Assembly: GCA_036250225.1 (NCBI GenBank)
Contig: JAPZLL010000009.1
Coordinates: forward strand, 186,001-250,000
Length of the DNA stretch: 64,000 bases
Direction: 5' to 3'
From: Cercophora sp. LCS_1
Lineage: Eukaryota; Ascomycota; Sordariomycetes; Sordariales; Lasiosphaeriaceae
Below the pieces are notes generated by a model. The model made no database searches and was not told the DNA's origin. It was given only the letters and a program-made list of their open reading frames with translations. The position numbers and the translations under genes were made by a program. The number at the start of each line of letters is the position of its first letter. Position 1 is the first letter of the stretch. This document shows positions 1-12,361 of the stretch, piece by piece.

Positions 1-3000
1 AGCGTGAGCCATTTGAGAGAGACCACCAGCGTCCATAACGACGTGAATCCAAACTCAAACGGTGGCTTGCTACTGAGCTCGGCGATGCTTGTCGCAGAGG
101 TCAGGTTTGACGAAGCAGATGGATGCGAGACTTCCGACGGGGAGCTGCGCGAGGGGTGTCGCGGTTGGTCGGTCGGTCGGATCAGTCGGCTTGGAATTAG
201 AGCAGTTGCTGTTGCTGCTGCTGGGAAAATGGGAGCCGGTTGGCGCGAATATTAAGAAGCATGTACTGATGCAGAAAAAAAGCTGTCGCGGGCAAAGAAG
301 ACGTGGTCGAACGTTTGTCTTTGGTCGGCGGCAGCGTCTATTCTCTCTTGGAGAGTGCTGCGAAACGACGATACTCGGAAGATGTCTTTACCAAAGAGAT
401 CCAAAGCCGCGATAAAACAAGCTGGCGAGAAAGATTAGGCGACCGAACGGTAGCCGGATTGCATTAACTGACTGTGGAGGGCGAAAAAAGAAAAAGGATC
501 GTGGGTGCTGAATGAGCGGCAGAGCGATCGAAAATCGAAGAAAGGAAGCAGGGTCGTCGGATTAAATTGGCGGCGCAGAAACGACGCAGCAGGTGCAAGG
601 TGGCGAATCGTTCTCTAGGATCAGGAGACGGTTACCGGCGACCGTACTGGCGATGCAAAGCTTGTTCGGAAAGCGCAGGCGGCGCGTGGAAACCGGCTGA
701 GCAGCGAGCGGGTCGCGCTTTGTTCCAGGCCAGCCACAAAGGGTCGTCGCCGTTGATGCAGCAGAGGAAGGCGCCTTTGGCGTTGTGAAGACCAAGTCTG
801 CAGCTGTTTCTTGTTTCCTTGTCCGAGACGCTTTCAACGTCTTTCTTTCCCGTCCAGGATTCCTTTCTTCGTCGGGCTCGAGTTTGATGTGCAGAATTAA
901 GGATGCTGTCGTCCTGGAGGCGATCGGGCGGTCGGGCTTGCAGGGCAGGCAGCAATGCTGAATGGGAGATTGCGCAAATAGAATACAAGGATTAAAATGT
1001 TTTTTGTTGCGAGCCTTCCAGAACCCTATTTTGTGGACGACTTGTCGGCGTTTTGTGGAGTGAATGCGATGGCGGATCCGTTTCTTTTGTGCTCAAACAA
1101 CGATGGCGGGCAGCAACCAGGGCGCCGACGATGAAGACGACGGCGTCACGAACGGAGGAAGGGGAAAGGGGGTTGAGGGGGATGAAAAAAGGAAGGGCGG
1201 TGTGCTCTGTTGAAGCAGTAAAAAAAAGGAGAGGAAGGAGGAGCAGAAGCGAGAGATGAAGGAGAGGATATTGGACCCTCAGTACAACGGCGGAGGATTG
1301 GAGGACGGGGAGTGGGCGGGGCGAGGGCAACAGGGAGCAGCACAAAGCAAAACGACTGGTGGGCCGAGTGTGGATCGCGGCAGGGGAACCGGTCGCACGC
1401 AAGGGCGAGCGGATAGCAGGCCACCGTGATTGAGCGAGCGCGCCAACCAGCAAGACAGCCTGCAGCTCACTTTTGAGCGTGTGAATCTGGGCTGCCACGG
1501 GGAGCCAGTGCCACTGTTGCCCAAGAGGCACGTGGCAGCCAATCACGTTCTTTCAAAACGGGTTCAATGCAAGATGAGGTAAGCTGCAGCGGAGAGAGAT
1601 ACCCCGAGAGGAAACGGAGGGGAGCAGAATCGTAACAATGTGCGCAGCATTCCTCACACAGGGCTGATAGAGACTCTGCGCTAGACAATACACAGCAGGG
1701 TATTCTTTGACTTTAGTGGCAGATGCACAGAATGGCCAACGCACGCCCCGGGCGCCCAATCAGGCTAAGAGCCGTGCTCGCTTGTCGAGGCTCGAGCCAA
1801 TGGGAGGCCAAGTCCGAAAAATTTAGGTGGTCTTGCGCTGTTGACTCAAAACGAGCATCCTTGCAGCCGTCCCTTTCTCCTGCTTGGGTGCATGACGATT
1901 ATTGGCATCGAGTCGATTCCTTGACGCGCCGACGCCTCCGATGGAACTGCGGCTCCCAAAAGGGCACAGTTTTCGATGTTGCTTGCTGGCCTGTTCTATT
2001 GTTGACCACCAACAGACCCCATGGACATTGGCATTTGTCTTGTTCACAGCTTGTGGGTTGCAATTGACAGACACACGTCGGGAAGCTGGATGCGGACAGG
2101 CTGGCTAGCTGGCTGGTGCTGACATGGAGCGCTAGGTTTCGCGACTCAAGCCTCGCTCATCAGGGACCCAACCCTAATAAAGTGACCCGGGCCGGAGGAC
2201 TACCGCCTGTTGGCCGCCGATTCAATCTCGACAACGGCGGTCCATGTCCGGTGGCCTCGTGGCCTGCTCGCAAGGCAGATCGGAGTCGGACGCCTGGTCT
2301 TGTTGCATCGCCGAGCCTCAACGCTTGAACGTCGTTTGCGATCTCCTTCCGCAATCCATGCCTTCATGGCATCCATGCGTTTTCGAAAAAGCAATTCCCG
2401 GATCTCGCGCGCAGGCCCACAAAAGATTCGCAGCAGCAGCCGGCCGAGCCACGGCAGCGGGCTTCGTGGATTGACTCTTCCCCTTTCCATGGAACCTCGG
2501 GTAATGTTCCCTCAAAAACATCATGCGGATTTAGGTACGGCTAGCCTGTTCCTAAACTCGGGGGAGCCAAGTGTGTCGCACCTGGCGCACGCCTTGCGCA
2601 AGGCGACGCTCCCCGCTGCGAGCCCGCCACAACCCACCAGCACAACGCGGAAATGGAAGGCCACAGTGGTGGTCCTGGCCCTCCACCACATGCCACTGGC
2701 GACCGCCCTGTGGGTTGTGGGTTGACCCGTTGGGAGGGCAGTGCGACACTGCCACACAGGCACTGGCGAGCAACACCAACCTGAGACATGTCCCCACGCC
2801 CAAACGGCGACAGGCTCTGTGCGCAGGTCCTGGGCTGCCCCTGAACGCCGCACAGGGTCGCATCGTCGCACCGATTCGCAAATCGCCGCCCCGCGATCTC
2901 AGCGCACGCGATGTCCTAGCATTCTGCAGACGAGTCCCAAAGGAGAAATCGTCGTCTTCGTGTCCGGTGATATCACAATCGTCTTCAGGCGCTTTCATGG

Positions 3001-6000
3001 CCATATTGCGGGGTGGTGTGTGCCTGTCTCAGGTTGACAGGCGCGGTGGGCCCAGCAAAGGACCCTTCGGATGCTGATCGGAGGCCACGGCCCACGATGC
3101 CGTGCGGACGGCTTCCCGTCAACGACAAGACAGTCGTTCTCAAATAGAAGCGCGGGACACGCGCATCTGGACTAAAAGTGCGCTCCAAACGGAACTGGGC
3201 ACCCATCAGGCTCAAGCCGCGAAATGGCTTGCGGCAGTCATTTTCTGCCCGCCCGAGAGCTCGAAGGACTGCGCCAGCGATTGGCCGAGGGGCGGATGTC
3301 TTGCATGTCCAAGAGTCGGTTTGGCGTCATTACACTCTCAAGGTTGACGCGCACAATTAAGCTTCGCCAAACTGCTTCCAACTGCAGGTGAATCTGCAGG
3401 CGACAGCGCTTGTGCGGTCGATTGGCCAAGCGGCATCGTCCCACCACCCGTCGATCGGCAACAGGCCCAGTGGGAGAGCCGCCTGGACCGCACCCTCCAA
3501 GAAAAGCGCGATTTTCCCTTCTCGCGTCTTCTCTGCAGCCAACGTGGCTCCATCGGTGCGCCAAAGTCACCATCCTCGGGACAGTCGTGGCCTGTCATGT
3601 CGCCTGCCGTCTCACGGCTCCGATCATGTGCCCCAACCAGTTTCCAGCACAACGGCTTCCGGCATCAACAGCTCCACGATGCCAAAACATCATTGATGCC
3701 AACCACGACCACGACAATTCCGTCTTCCCCTCTCCTCGAGTTCCAAGTCTGGGGGCGGTACGGATAGGACTCTACAAGTGGTGGTGGGCTGGTCTCGGGG
3801 GTTGCATCCCCCCTAGGATGGTGTGCAGATGGGACTGAGTGTTTGGTGACCGATCGGCCTCTGGCCCCATCCCATCCCATTTCCCCCCACACGTCTTTCA
3901 TGCATGCACTCATCTTTATTTAGACCTGTCCACTCACACGCCAGCGCTGACATGTCCCCAGTTGCGTGACACAGGAAACTCTCTCGCGGTCACGTGGAAC
4001 CGGCCTGACGCTCCAGCCGACGGCCCAATATTGACACTGCCTTGCAAATCTTCGGGATCGAGTCATGCTGTATATCATCACACAGGCATGCCATGGCCAT
4101 AGGGCGCAACGGCTCCGCAAGGTCGTTGCCCCCAACTCCACCTGCACATCGTTACGTCCAGGCAACAGGGTGGAGTTGCTGCGTGGTTCCTCGCACTGCA
4201 TGCCTTTCCGACCTGATGGCGTTGCACCCCGACCGTGTCCCGACCATGCGGTCCCACGACTGCGGGCCGGCTGCCTATCATGTCGGAGTTTTGGGTCGTT
4301 GGTTGGGGCCGGTGGCGAATGTGTAGCGGTGAGCTTCGTGTTGCTCGTATTTCCCCACAGAGGTGGCTCTGTTCTGGAACCGTCTTCTCCATCAATACCA
4401 AGGATAACAGGATCGGGCGCCTGAGACGGTGAGATTCCGATGTTTCCGTGCTGTTCGTCCGCATGTGGTCGCCGTACCCCGAGCAAACCTGAGTCCGGAG
4501 AACCGGCCAGCCGGTACCCTGTAGGGAGAAAGGAGGGATCAATGTGCATGCCACAAAGCCGGGTTGGTAGCTGTCAGTGAAGCGGCGAGCCATGAAGCTA
4601 TCAGTGTGACAACATCAGACCATCGGGTTAGAGACGCGTCCGGTGTCAGACGGCGAGTCGTGAGTCGGGGATGAGAAGTTCATGCAATACGGTTGTTTGA
4701 CTCGGACGCTGAAGACTGTTGATATCTTGGTTTGATCTTGGGTGAGTTGATAGATGACAACATCTTGGATATTTTGACTGCTTGCGTTTTGAGGACGATT
4801 CTACCATGTTCAATTCAGATGTCTGGACTCCCGGGGTGCCTAGCGGTGCCTGGAGGTGACAAACTAGATTTACCAGCTCGAGATTAAGGGCCGCGTGAGG
4901 GACCTTGGCAAGTGGGTGACAGAGAAAACGTGCTATACAATCCGGCCATTGGTGCTTGCTGGTTCTGTCCAGTTGCCATCTACCAAAGATGCCCAAACCA
5001 ACAGGCTTGAGGTCTTCAGCGCGGCATTCGGAGTACGGGCTCGGTTTTGAATCCAGCCAAAGGCTCCAAACGGGCCGATTCATGACAAACATGCCTCAAC
5101 GCACACAATGCCGCGTGATAGAGGTGTTCTGATGTCGTGACTTCGAGTGTCTTGGCCAGGACTTGGATAGGAGCGCCAAAGTTCGAAGTGTCCTGGAAGC
5201 GGTTTAGAGCCTGGTGTGTTGTCTTGGGTGTTTTCCTACATTCAGACAGTGGCGTTGTAGAAAATGCTCACGCAACGGAATAAACACACAATGAGAATCT
5301 CGAGATATATCCAGACGTCAAACAATTCCCCATTCCTCATTCTCCATCCTCCCTGTCCTCTCCTAGTCCCGAGCACACCACACTCCTCGTCGTCCGAGCA
5401 AAAGGCGAGTTGTTTCGCATCATAATACTCGTCCGCTCGGCCGCCGTGAGAATACAGCCTCCGAACCCGGCCGGGGATACATCAGCTCGGAACGGGTAAG
5501 CTCGGAACCGGGCACAACATCTCGGACCATCAAATCCGAGGCAAAGGCAGATCATTCGGGATCGCAGCCGCGATAACCGAATACGCTCGAGTCTAACCCT
5601 TGCACATTCGATGGCGTATTTGGCTCGGAGCGTCTCACTGAGGACCCTTGGGGTGGTATCCTGCCGTCTTACGCACACCTTTTGTGTTTTGTGCGATCAC
5701 AAGTCCGGGGTGCAGCGTAATCCGGGGGTACAGTGTGGGTGTAAGTCCGACGTAGGAGGTATGCCACGTAATATTATTTATCACCTTGCACTTGTGAGGC
5801 TTCAGGAGGGTAAGCGGCACGGGTTATGCGCCTATACACCAGTGATGTACTGTCCGATGTTATGAGTCGAGGAGAATCGCCAAGCCGGAGTTTGAGCTAC
5901 GGGTTTTCAGTCAGCACACCGTCACCGTCGACTTTTTGTGCTCTGGTGGTCAGATATCCTCAACCTAGTCTAGTTCAATAACTGGACAGCCTGTCTCAGT

Positions 6001-7128
6001 GGTTGGCTGGAAGCTCGCCAAGATGTGAAACTTGTATGGCGAGATGTAGGGCCCCGGGCTGGATTTGTGGCTGCCTCGTCTAGGAAATATCTCATTCCCT
6101 TTAGCAGGAGTCTCGCCGAGTTTGCAGTGGCGATGCCTTGCCCCAAATCAATTGGTGTCAGATGAGTATCGTCACTGGATGAGAACAACGCCATCCACCT
6201 TATTCCCATATCACCACCTATCCGGTGAGACATGGCAGCGAGGTCCGCAGCCCATACCGGGTACACTCACCGAAAATCCAGCCACTAGCTGAATAATACA
6301 AACGGAGTCCAAGACGCGGAAAACGCACCAATAGGTGTCATCATCGGCGCCAACGTCAGATCAAACACACACACGCTCCGGAGAAACTGTTAGCTGCTCA
6401 CCTCATCCCAACTTCGGGCTCATGTCGATGGCAACCGTGTCGCTTTCAATCTCAGAATCTCCGATCCGAAAGCCTTCCACCCACATGTCACACGATGGCC
6501 GCGACAGCCAGCCATTTTGTGGTGTAAAATCAATATTGTGTTATATAATGCAGGTGAAAATGCTGTAGACACGTTTACTCATCCTCGCCTAACCCCTTTT
6601 CCATGCATCATCGTCTCCAACAACCCACTCTCTCGGTGCTTGTATTTATAAGCATCAAAATCCCACCAACCCAACACCAAAACCCCCCGACGGGAGACGT
6701 GTCGGTCCGTCGCCGACGGCAGCCCTCGGCTCCTTCCGGCTCACAAGGCCTGTCTGTCCTGTGTGAGGGAGGCCAAGCGCTTGCTCCTCATGGAGGTGGG
6801 ACGGGTCCATCCATCAGGCAGCAGTATTTTCCACCCTACCCTACCCTGCCCCGGACAATCATCCATGCCATGCCATGACATGATATGCGGCTGTCAACCA
6901 CACTCCTCAGAAATTACAGAAATTAGTTTTGGGTAGTTTACCCCGAAGTTTCTTCGATGAATGTCCTATGCCCCCATCATGCAACCATGTCACACCCTCC
7001 GAACCGTAGAATCTCACCCCGATCGGTCCGCCAAGATGAAGAAGACAGCAGACACATGTCAGATTCATGCCCGTAACAGCGGAGAGAACGCTCACTGCAA
7101 TTGCCGAGGGGAAAAGAAAAAAAAACAA

Positions 7129-7166
7129 GGGGGGGGGGCAAGGCAGACGGAATACGCCCCCCCCCC
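7129..7166. repeat. G10/C10 inverted repeat
   Basis: Ten G at 7129-7138 and ten C at 7157-7166 flank an 18-base spacer. The pair could form a perfect 10-bp hairpin in single-stranded DNA or RNA. A C10A10 block follows at 7281-7300. No gene is associated with it. Confidence 0.7.
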
Positions 7167-8102
7167 ATAAACGCCACATGCAAGGGCGCATCTTCCCAGA
7201 CCCAAACCCCCAGGATGCGGAAAGAGAATACTTATCGCCGGCATCCCGATTTCACAAATTCCACAATGTTGGGTTTGAAACCCCCCCCCCAAAAAAAAAA
7301 CCCAAAAAAACTTTGAACCAACAAACTTCGTGACCCGTAACACACACCCGAATCCTGTCGGATCTTGCACACCCACAACGTCCAACGTCCAACACCCAAC
7401 ATACATATCCATAACCCCGCTGGTTCATCCTCACTCAATCCTTCGATTCCTTCTCATGTAAGAGGAAAGATCAGATTTTATCTCATTTTCAAAAAGAAAA
7501 AGAAAAATCCTTCCACTAGTCTAGTATCAATCCAGTGTCTTGCATGTCAGCGGCATGCTGCATCTCAAAAGCAAAAGGGAATTCTGTGCCCCTCGGCACA
7601 GATAAAAAAACCATGGTCATTTTCGACAATCCGCCACATCATCCTTTTCACATCCCCTCTCCATCCATCCTTGCATTTGTCGCCCCGCACAACCTCCGCT
7701 GATAGAGAGAGCTGTGCCGCATGTGGCGTCAAGGATCAAGACCGATCTTGACAGTTTGCGCCGAGGAAGTACGGGACGGGCTTGTGGACACACTAGATGG
7801 CCTGGATGACGTGAGAAGGGGATGGGTGAGGATGAGATGGAATGGGATGCTTATTCCGAGCAAGGAGTCTGTCCCTCCCGATGCACCCCATCTGGCTGCA
7901 TTTGCGAGCTATGCCTCTTTCAATCGAGCGTTAGGTTAGGCAAACACATTGGGGCCTTGCCACAAAGCAACAGGAGTAGGAGCGAGTGAGTGACGCAAAG
8001 GTAGGGCAAATCCAATCCCATTCCACCTCAAAGAGGAAATGCGGTGAGTTCACAAAATACCAATGTGTTGTTTTCTTGGAAAACTCGGTGCGCGAGTTTA
8101 TC

Positions 8103-8123
8103 AAAAAAAAAAAAAAAAAAAAA
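8103..8123. repeat. Poly-A tract (A21)
   Basis: An uninterrupted run of 21 A, with a second A9 run shortly after. It lies downstream of the minus-strand gene ending at 8784. Confidence 0.85.
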
Positions 8124-8783
8124 CAGAAGGGAAAAAAAAATCCGGGTATCAAGTTAGCTACGTTGTCACGACCAACCAACCAGCTTCATCCAAAAGAGGT
8201 ACAAATATTCCCCAAAAAGCAAAGGACTATCCGCAACGCCAAAAGTGCAGATCAAATGACGCTCAAACGCCCAAAGCCTGAACCTTTTTGAATGCTAACG
8301 GGTGCTGAGGAACGTAAAGTCTCCGGGAACAAGAACGAAGAAAGGGCCGGGGCCCCGGATGAGAAAAGTAAAACGAGATACGACGAACGGAAAAAGCTCC
8401 GACGGTAAAAAAAAAAGGGGGGGTCATAACAGCCATTAAGCCCAAATCTCCGTGCCACACATCAAAAACCAAAAAGCGCCCGCTGCAAATCATTTACCCT
8501 AGTCGACATTGCAACCGCTTAGCACCCATCAGCCTCCGGCTATCCCCGCCTTTCTTACTCGCATGCTAACCCGCTCCCAGCGTAAAATGCAGCAGAGGCC
8601 CTCAATGCAATGCAATGCTCCCCCCGATTATGCTTGGATGCCCAAATGCAACCCCCTCCACAACACATCCTCGGACCTATGGGCACGTCGGGAAACCCCG
8701 AAACGGTCTGCCGTGCCATGTGACACAAGCCCAGTTGCCCCACAGCAGGAGCAACCAGAGCCCACGGGGTGATTCGGCGCGGG

Positions 8784-10205
8784 TCATCGCCTGTCCTCAA
8801 GCGGCACCTTGTCGCCGTAGAATCCCCCTTCCTCGCCCGCAGCTGCGCACGCAAGACAGACTCCACCGCCGTAGACGCGCGTGTGGCGCTTCCACCCGTG
8901 GCCGTGGTCGTCCATGACGGATATGATTTCGCCGTGGAGGTCAATCTCCTGCTCCGAGAGAAGAACCCCGGGGCCTCCTGGCCCGCCAACGAATTCATAC
9001 TCGTAGGGAAAGTCTTGTCCCGGAGGAGGAGGCGGGAGCAGAGGCGAGGTCGGTGGGTAGCTCGAAGGAGAGAACGTGTCTGTAGAGGTTATGGTTTCGG
9101 TCGAAGAAGAGGCCGACGTGGTGGTAGGCGTCGGGATTTGAATTGGAACGCTCCTTGTGTACGATCTCCGTCTTGATATCGACGTGGCGCTCTTTGGACT
9201 CGAACTGGGGACATCTGCCGACGTGGTGCCCCCTGAATAGTCGGGATTGGGTTGGTGGATGAAGCTCGTTTCGAGTTCTGGCGGAATCGAGACAGCGTAG
9301 CTTGGTCGGCGGTTTTGAAAGGGATAGGCGGCGTCACTGGGGCCCGGAGGTATTGAGGGGAACGGTGGTGGCGGAGAGAAGTGTTGGTGGGTTGAGTAGC
9401 CCACGCCAATGGATCCCGCACCATGACCTGGGGTGTTGTCGAGCTGCGAGCATGCGACTTCTCCGCCCACCACCGGGCTCTGAGACCTGCCGGCCCAGCT
9501 GCTGCCTCCCGTCATCGGTCCCTTGCCCTTGAATCTCTTAACACCGTTCCCATCGGGGCTCCTGCCGTCGCGGCTGGAGAAGGAGACGTGGGGCGGCGAG
9601 TGTGGTGAGCGGTGCCCAGGTCTGATTTCGGAGGGAGAGCCAGCCCGCATTCCAGAGAGCGGGGGGTTTTGCTCAAGTCTGGGGCTTGCGGCACTGGTAC
9701 TGCTCGTGCTGACACCACGTGACGTCCGCCGCTCTGAGTCTGATGAATGATCCTTCTCCCGGCCATCGTCAGTGCCGTCCATCGCTTGCGACCTCCCGGC
9801 GAGCTGGGGCTCTCTGGCGGCACCAACACCAAGTGGCGCGTGTCTGGCTGCGCAGACGTCGTGTTGTGGTTTGCGTCCACGATCCAGACTGGTCCCCCAC
9901 TGATCCCGCGTGTCCCAGGGAGAGTGCACGGCTGAATGCCGCGTGTTGTAAGCCGCTGCTGAATCCTTCCGGGACTCCGGCCCTGACCAGCCCTTGACGT
10001 CTTGGAACGACCCCTGAGTCGCCCAGTCTGGTGCTTGACTTGCCGGCCCAAACAGTCGTGTGGCCAGGCGAATTGCACCAAACAGCGCGGCAGCCGCGAG
10101 CGCAAGATATATGTGCGCACCAAAGACACCCGCTTGACAATGGCTGGAAGGGGTCGGCGGCTCCGGGCTAATGTTACTACCGGGAGGGAAGTTGACGGTG
10201 GGCAT
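8784..10205 (-). CDS. Ser/Pro-rich membrane-anchored protein, unknown function
   Basis: A single-exon frame of 473 residues starting at an ATG. It has one predicted membrane segment near residues 30-52 (AHIYLALAAAALFGAIRL), then a long disordered middle rich in Ser, Pro, Arg and Gly. An ordered, Gly-rich C-terminus reads GEIISVMDDHGHGWKRHT, then VYGGGVCLAC. This His/Trp/Cys-containing tail is the most constrained-looking part and resembles a conserved tail I associate with uncharacterised fungal proteins, from memory only. Likely topology is an N-terminal anchor with a long soluble tail, but the side of the membrane is unknown. It stands alone between two gene-poor stretches. I do not recognise a named function. 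Confidence 0.7.
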   Translation of the reverse strand: MPTVNFPPGSNISPEPPTPSSHCQAGVFGAHIYLALAAAALFGAIRLATRLFGPASQAPDWATQGSFQDVKGWSGPESRKDSAAAYNTRHSAVHSPWDTRDQWGTSLDRGRKPQHDVCAARHAPLGVGAAREPQLAGRSQAMDGTDDGREKDHSSDSERRTSRGVSTSSTSAASPRLEQNPPLSGMRAGSPSEIRPGHRSPHSPPHVSFSSRDGRSPDGNGVKRFKGKGPMTGGSSWAGRSQSPVVGGEVACSQLDNTPGHGAGSIGVGYSTHQHFSPPPPFPSIPPGPSDAAYPFQNRRPSYAVSIPPELETSFIHQPNPDYSGGTTSADVPSSSPKSATSISRRRSYTRSVPIQIPTPTTTSASSSTETITSTDTFSPSSYPPTSPLLPPPPPGQDFPYEYEFVGGPGGPGVLLSEQEIDLHGEIISVMDDHGHGWKRHTRVYGGGVCLACAAAGEEGGFYGDKVPLEDRR

Positions 10206-10896
10206 GTCAGGCAGCTGGAGACAGGAGATTACCGAGGGGTCGGACGTGGGTGCTCAGCCCACTGCAAAGAAGGTCCGGTGGGTGGTCGGCGCTATAAGTT
10301 ACAGCGCGCCGGGGTGGTGGTGTGGTGTGGGACGGAGATTTGGGATTTGCCGTTCCAGCTTGGGGGGTTGAGCTCTGGGGCCGGTCCTGGTGCTCGTCCT
10401 GGGAATTTAGGGACACCCTCAGACCGTCGAGGTGTCGCTGGCAGATGCCTCATACGCCGCACTGGGGCCGAAACGCTGGTCAGGATGGATGAAAAGCAAA
10501 CATGCAAAACATGCAAAGAAGGATGCGGCGCTGGTCCAACAAGCCGTTTATCAAGCTACCAACGGACACTGGCATTACAAATAGGACCAACAAAAAGGAA
10601 CAAAAAAAGCCCAACGCAATCTTGCTCAATTGCATATATAAAGTGCGTAAAGTGTGTAGACGAAATAGACTCACGCTGGTGGGGGAGGGTGTGTTGACGC
10701 GCCGCGCGATGCCAGTGGGCAGTTTGCAGTTGGCAGTGGGCGTGGTATCCGAGCCGGTGACGATATGGCGGGAGCGTGGCTTCGGCGTGGTGCGGTTGGG
10801 TCGTGTCCAGGACTGCTCCTCGAGGACGTGCTGGGACAAGAATAGAACGGCGAGGCAGCCTCAAACCCGTGGGAGCCAGAACTGGATGCGCGTCAA

Positions 10897-10914
10897 TGTG
10901 TGTGTGTGTGTGTG
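10897..10914. repeat. (TG)9 microsatellite
   Basis: Nine consecutive TG units upstream of the gene at 8784-10205. Confidence 0.85.
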
Positions 10915-11577
10915 GAAAATTGGGCGGCCATCAAGTCTTATACGCGCGCCAGCGCTCCAGGGTGTAAGCCTTTGCTGCTTCCTGTACGACGTGCGTGGAA
11001 GGGAAGACCATGCATCGCCGGGTCATTTGAGAGGGGGAATGGCAAGCAAGGCCTCCCCAGAGGCGCGTGTTCGCAACGGAGATCAGATCGAGACGAACGC
11101 CCCCGTCCAGGGCAGCGAGGTCGCTGGGGCGCTAAGGCGCTAGGGGGTAGGGCTGCATTGATGACCAGGCTAACTGTCATGAGAAGTAATTAGGCCCAAA
11201 GCTGCGAGGGCGGACGCTCCACCGTTCACTGCTCTTACGAATCTCAGCCTCCACTGCGAGAGGCCAAATGCAGAAGGGCCAATAACGGTTGGACAACCGA
11301 CACTAGCCAGTCATGGGATACTTCGGGAATGGGGAAAACGGGGATCCAAGGTCCATGAAACGAAAGAAGCATGCCCTGTGGTGAGGTGGTGATGGTGGTG
11401 GGGGAGCAAGGGGAAGGTGACGGCGGCCTGGGAACCTGGAAAAGTCCCCGCCTGTGGTGTCAGCACGCACCAGCAGTCCAGCACACACCCCCAGGGCTGA
11501 TATTAGGGTGTGCCGATACGTAACTGACATCTGGGAACGGCGTGCAGCCAACGCCACCGAGAAAAAGGCCCGCAGGC

Positions 11578-11600
11578 AAAAAAAAAAAAAAAAAAAAAAA
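11578..11600. repeat. Poly-A tract (A23)
   Basis: An uninterrupted run of 23 A in gene-free DNA. Confidence 0.85.
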
Positions 11601-12308
11601 CATGAGGCACAACAGCGGAAACGGCGGTGGCACCTGCCCTGACGAGGCGATCTTGTTAGCCCTATTGGCGTCGGCGTGATGGACTGAGACGGTTGCTTGG
11701 AGGGGCCCGTCGGCGAGGGGCAGCGCGAGGCGCGCGGTGTGAGGTGACACTGGGAAACAAGCAAATCCCTGTCTTTCAGCGGCTCCCAAGATCCTCTGTT
11801 GTTGCTCATTTCAGCGGGGCTCTGGGAGCACTAAGCAGTCCGGTCAGCATGGCACTGGGACTCGGCTAACCATTGGCTTCGGTTGCCGCATCGGCGAGGC
11901 ACAAGAACCGCTCGTGGTGCAGAGATCGAGTGCGACGACGCCAATGTTGTTGACGATGGGCGCGGTATTCCGTATCCTCGTGCGACTGGCAGACGGGAGC
12001 CGAGGGGCGCGCCCGTTGGGATGGATGGACCCTCCCGTCAACCAGCTCAGCTGGCCCTATGGCAAAATGGAACCTCACACGGACGCCACCCACGTTTCTC
12101 GGATGGCCTGGGCAAATGATGTGGGACCGGCTCACGGCGGACGGATGAAAGCCCACAATATTGGCGGGGCTGTCAGCCAGCCTTGGGCCGAAGAACCTCA
12201 CTTGATCGCTCGCCAATCCAGTATCGCGCTGTGAGACAAGGTGTGCGGACGAGCATCGCGGGATATCAGATGTACTCCCGTACCTATCGGTTTGTCACTG
12301 TCTGTTTG

Positions 12309-12327
12309 TCAGTCGGTCAGTCAGTCA

Positions 12328-12361
<34 letters not shown>
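12309..12361. repeat. TCAG/TCTG tetranucleotide microsatellite
   Basis: About 13 tetranucleotide units. The first few are TCAG/TCGG and the rest are perfect TCTG. In one frame it reads as a Cys/Leu/Ser/Val run, which explains the long spurious open frame across it. Confidence 0.85.

Larger units (their letters stand above)
1..8783. other. Long gene-poor stretch
   Basis: I see no convincing protein-coding gene here. Open frames on both strands are short, overlap one another and have biased, low-complexity composition: arginine-rich runs, or Leu/Pro runs read from pyrimidine tracts. The part just below 8784 is probably the 3' flank of the minus-strand gene that ends there. Between about 7.1 and 8.4 kb lie homopolymers: G10 at 7129-7138, C10 at 7157-7166, C10A10 at 7281-7300 and A21 at 8103-8123. 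A short direct repeat (agctcggaac, twice) sits near 5482-5503. The stretch could be a long regulatory region or long untranslated sequence. Non-coding transcripts cannot be excluded from sequence alone. Confidence 0.55.

Noticed and set aside
992..1546. Minus-strand frame of 184 codons with long Leu/Pro runs
   Set aside because: It begins at ATG, but its composition comes from pyrimidine tracts and no conserved pattern is seen.
5430..5640. Possible transposon end with repeated CTCGGAAC-type words
   Set aside because: Only short imperfect repeats, with no terminal inverted repeats, target-site duplication or transposase frame.
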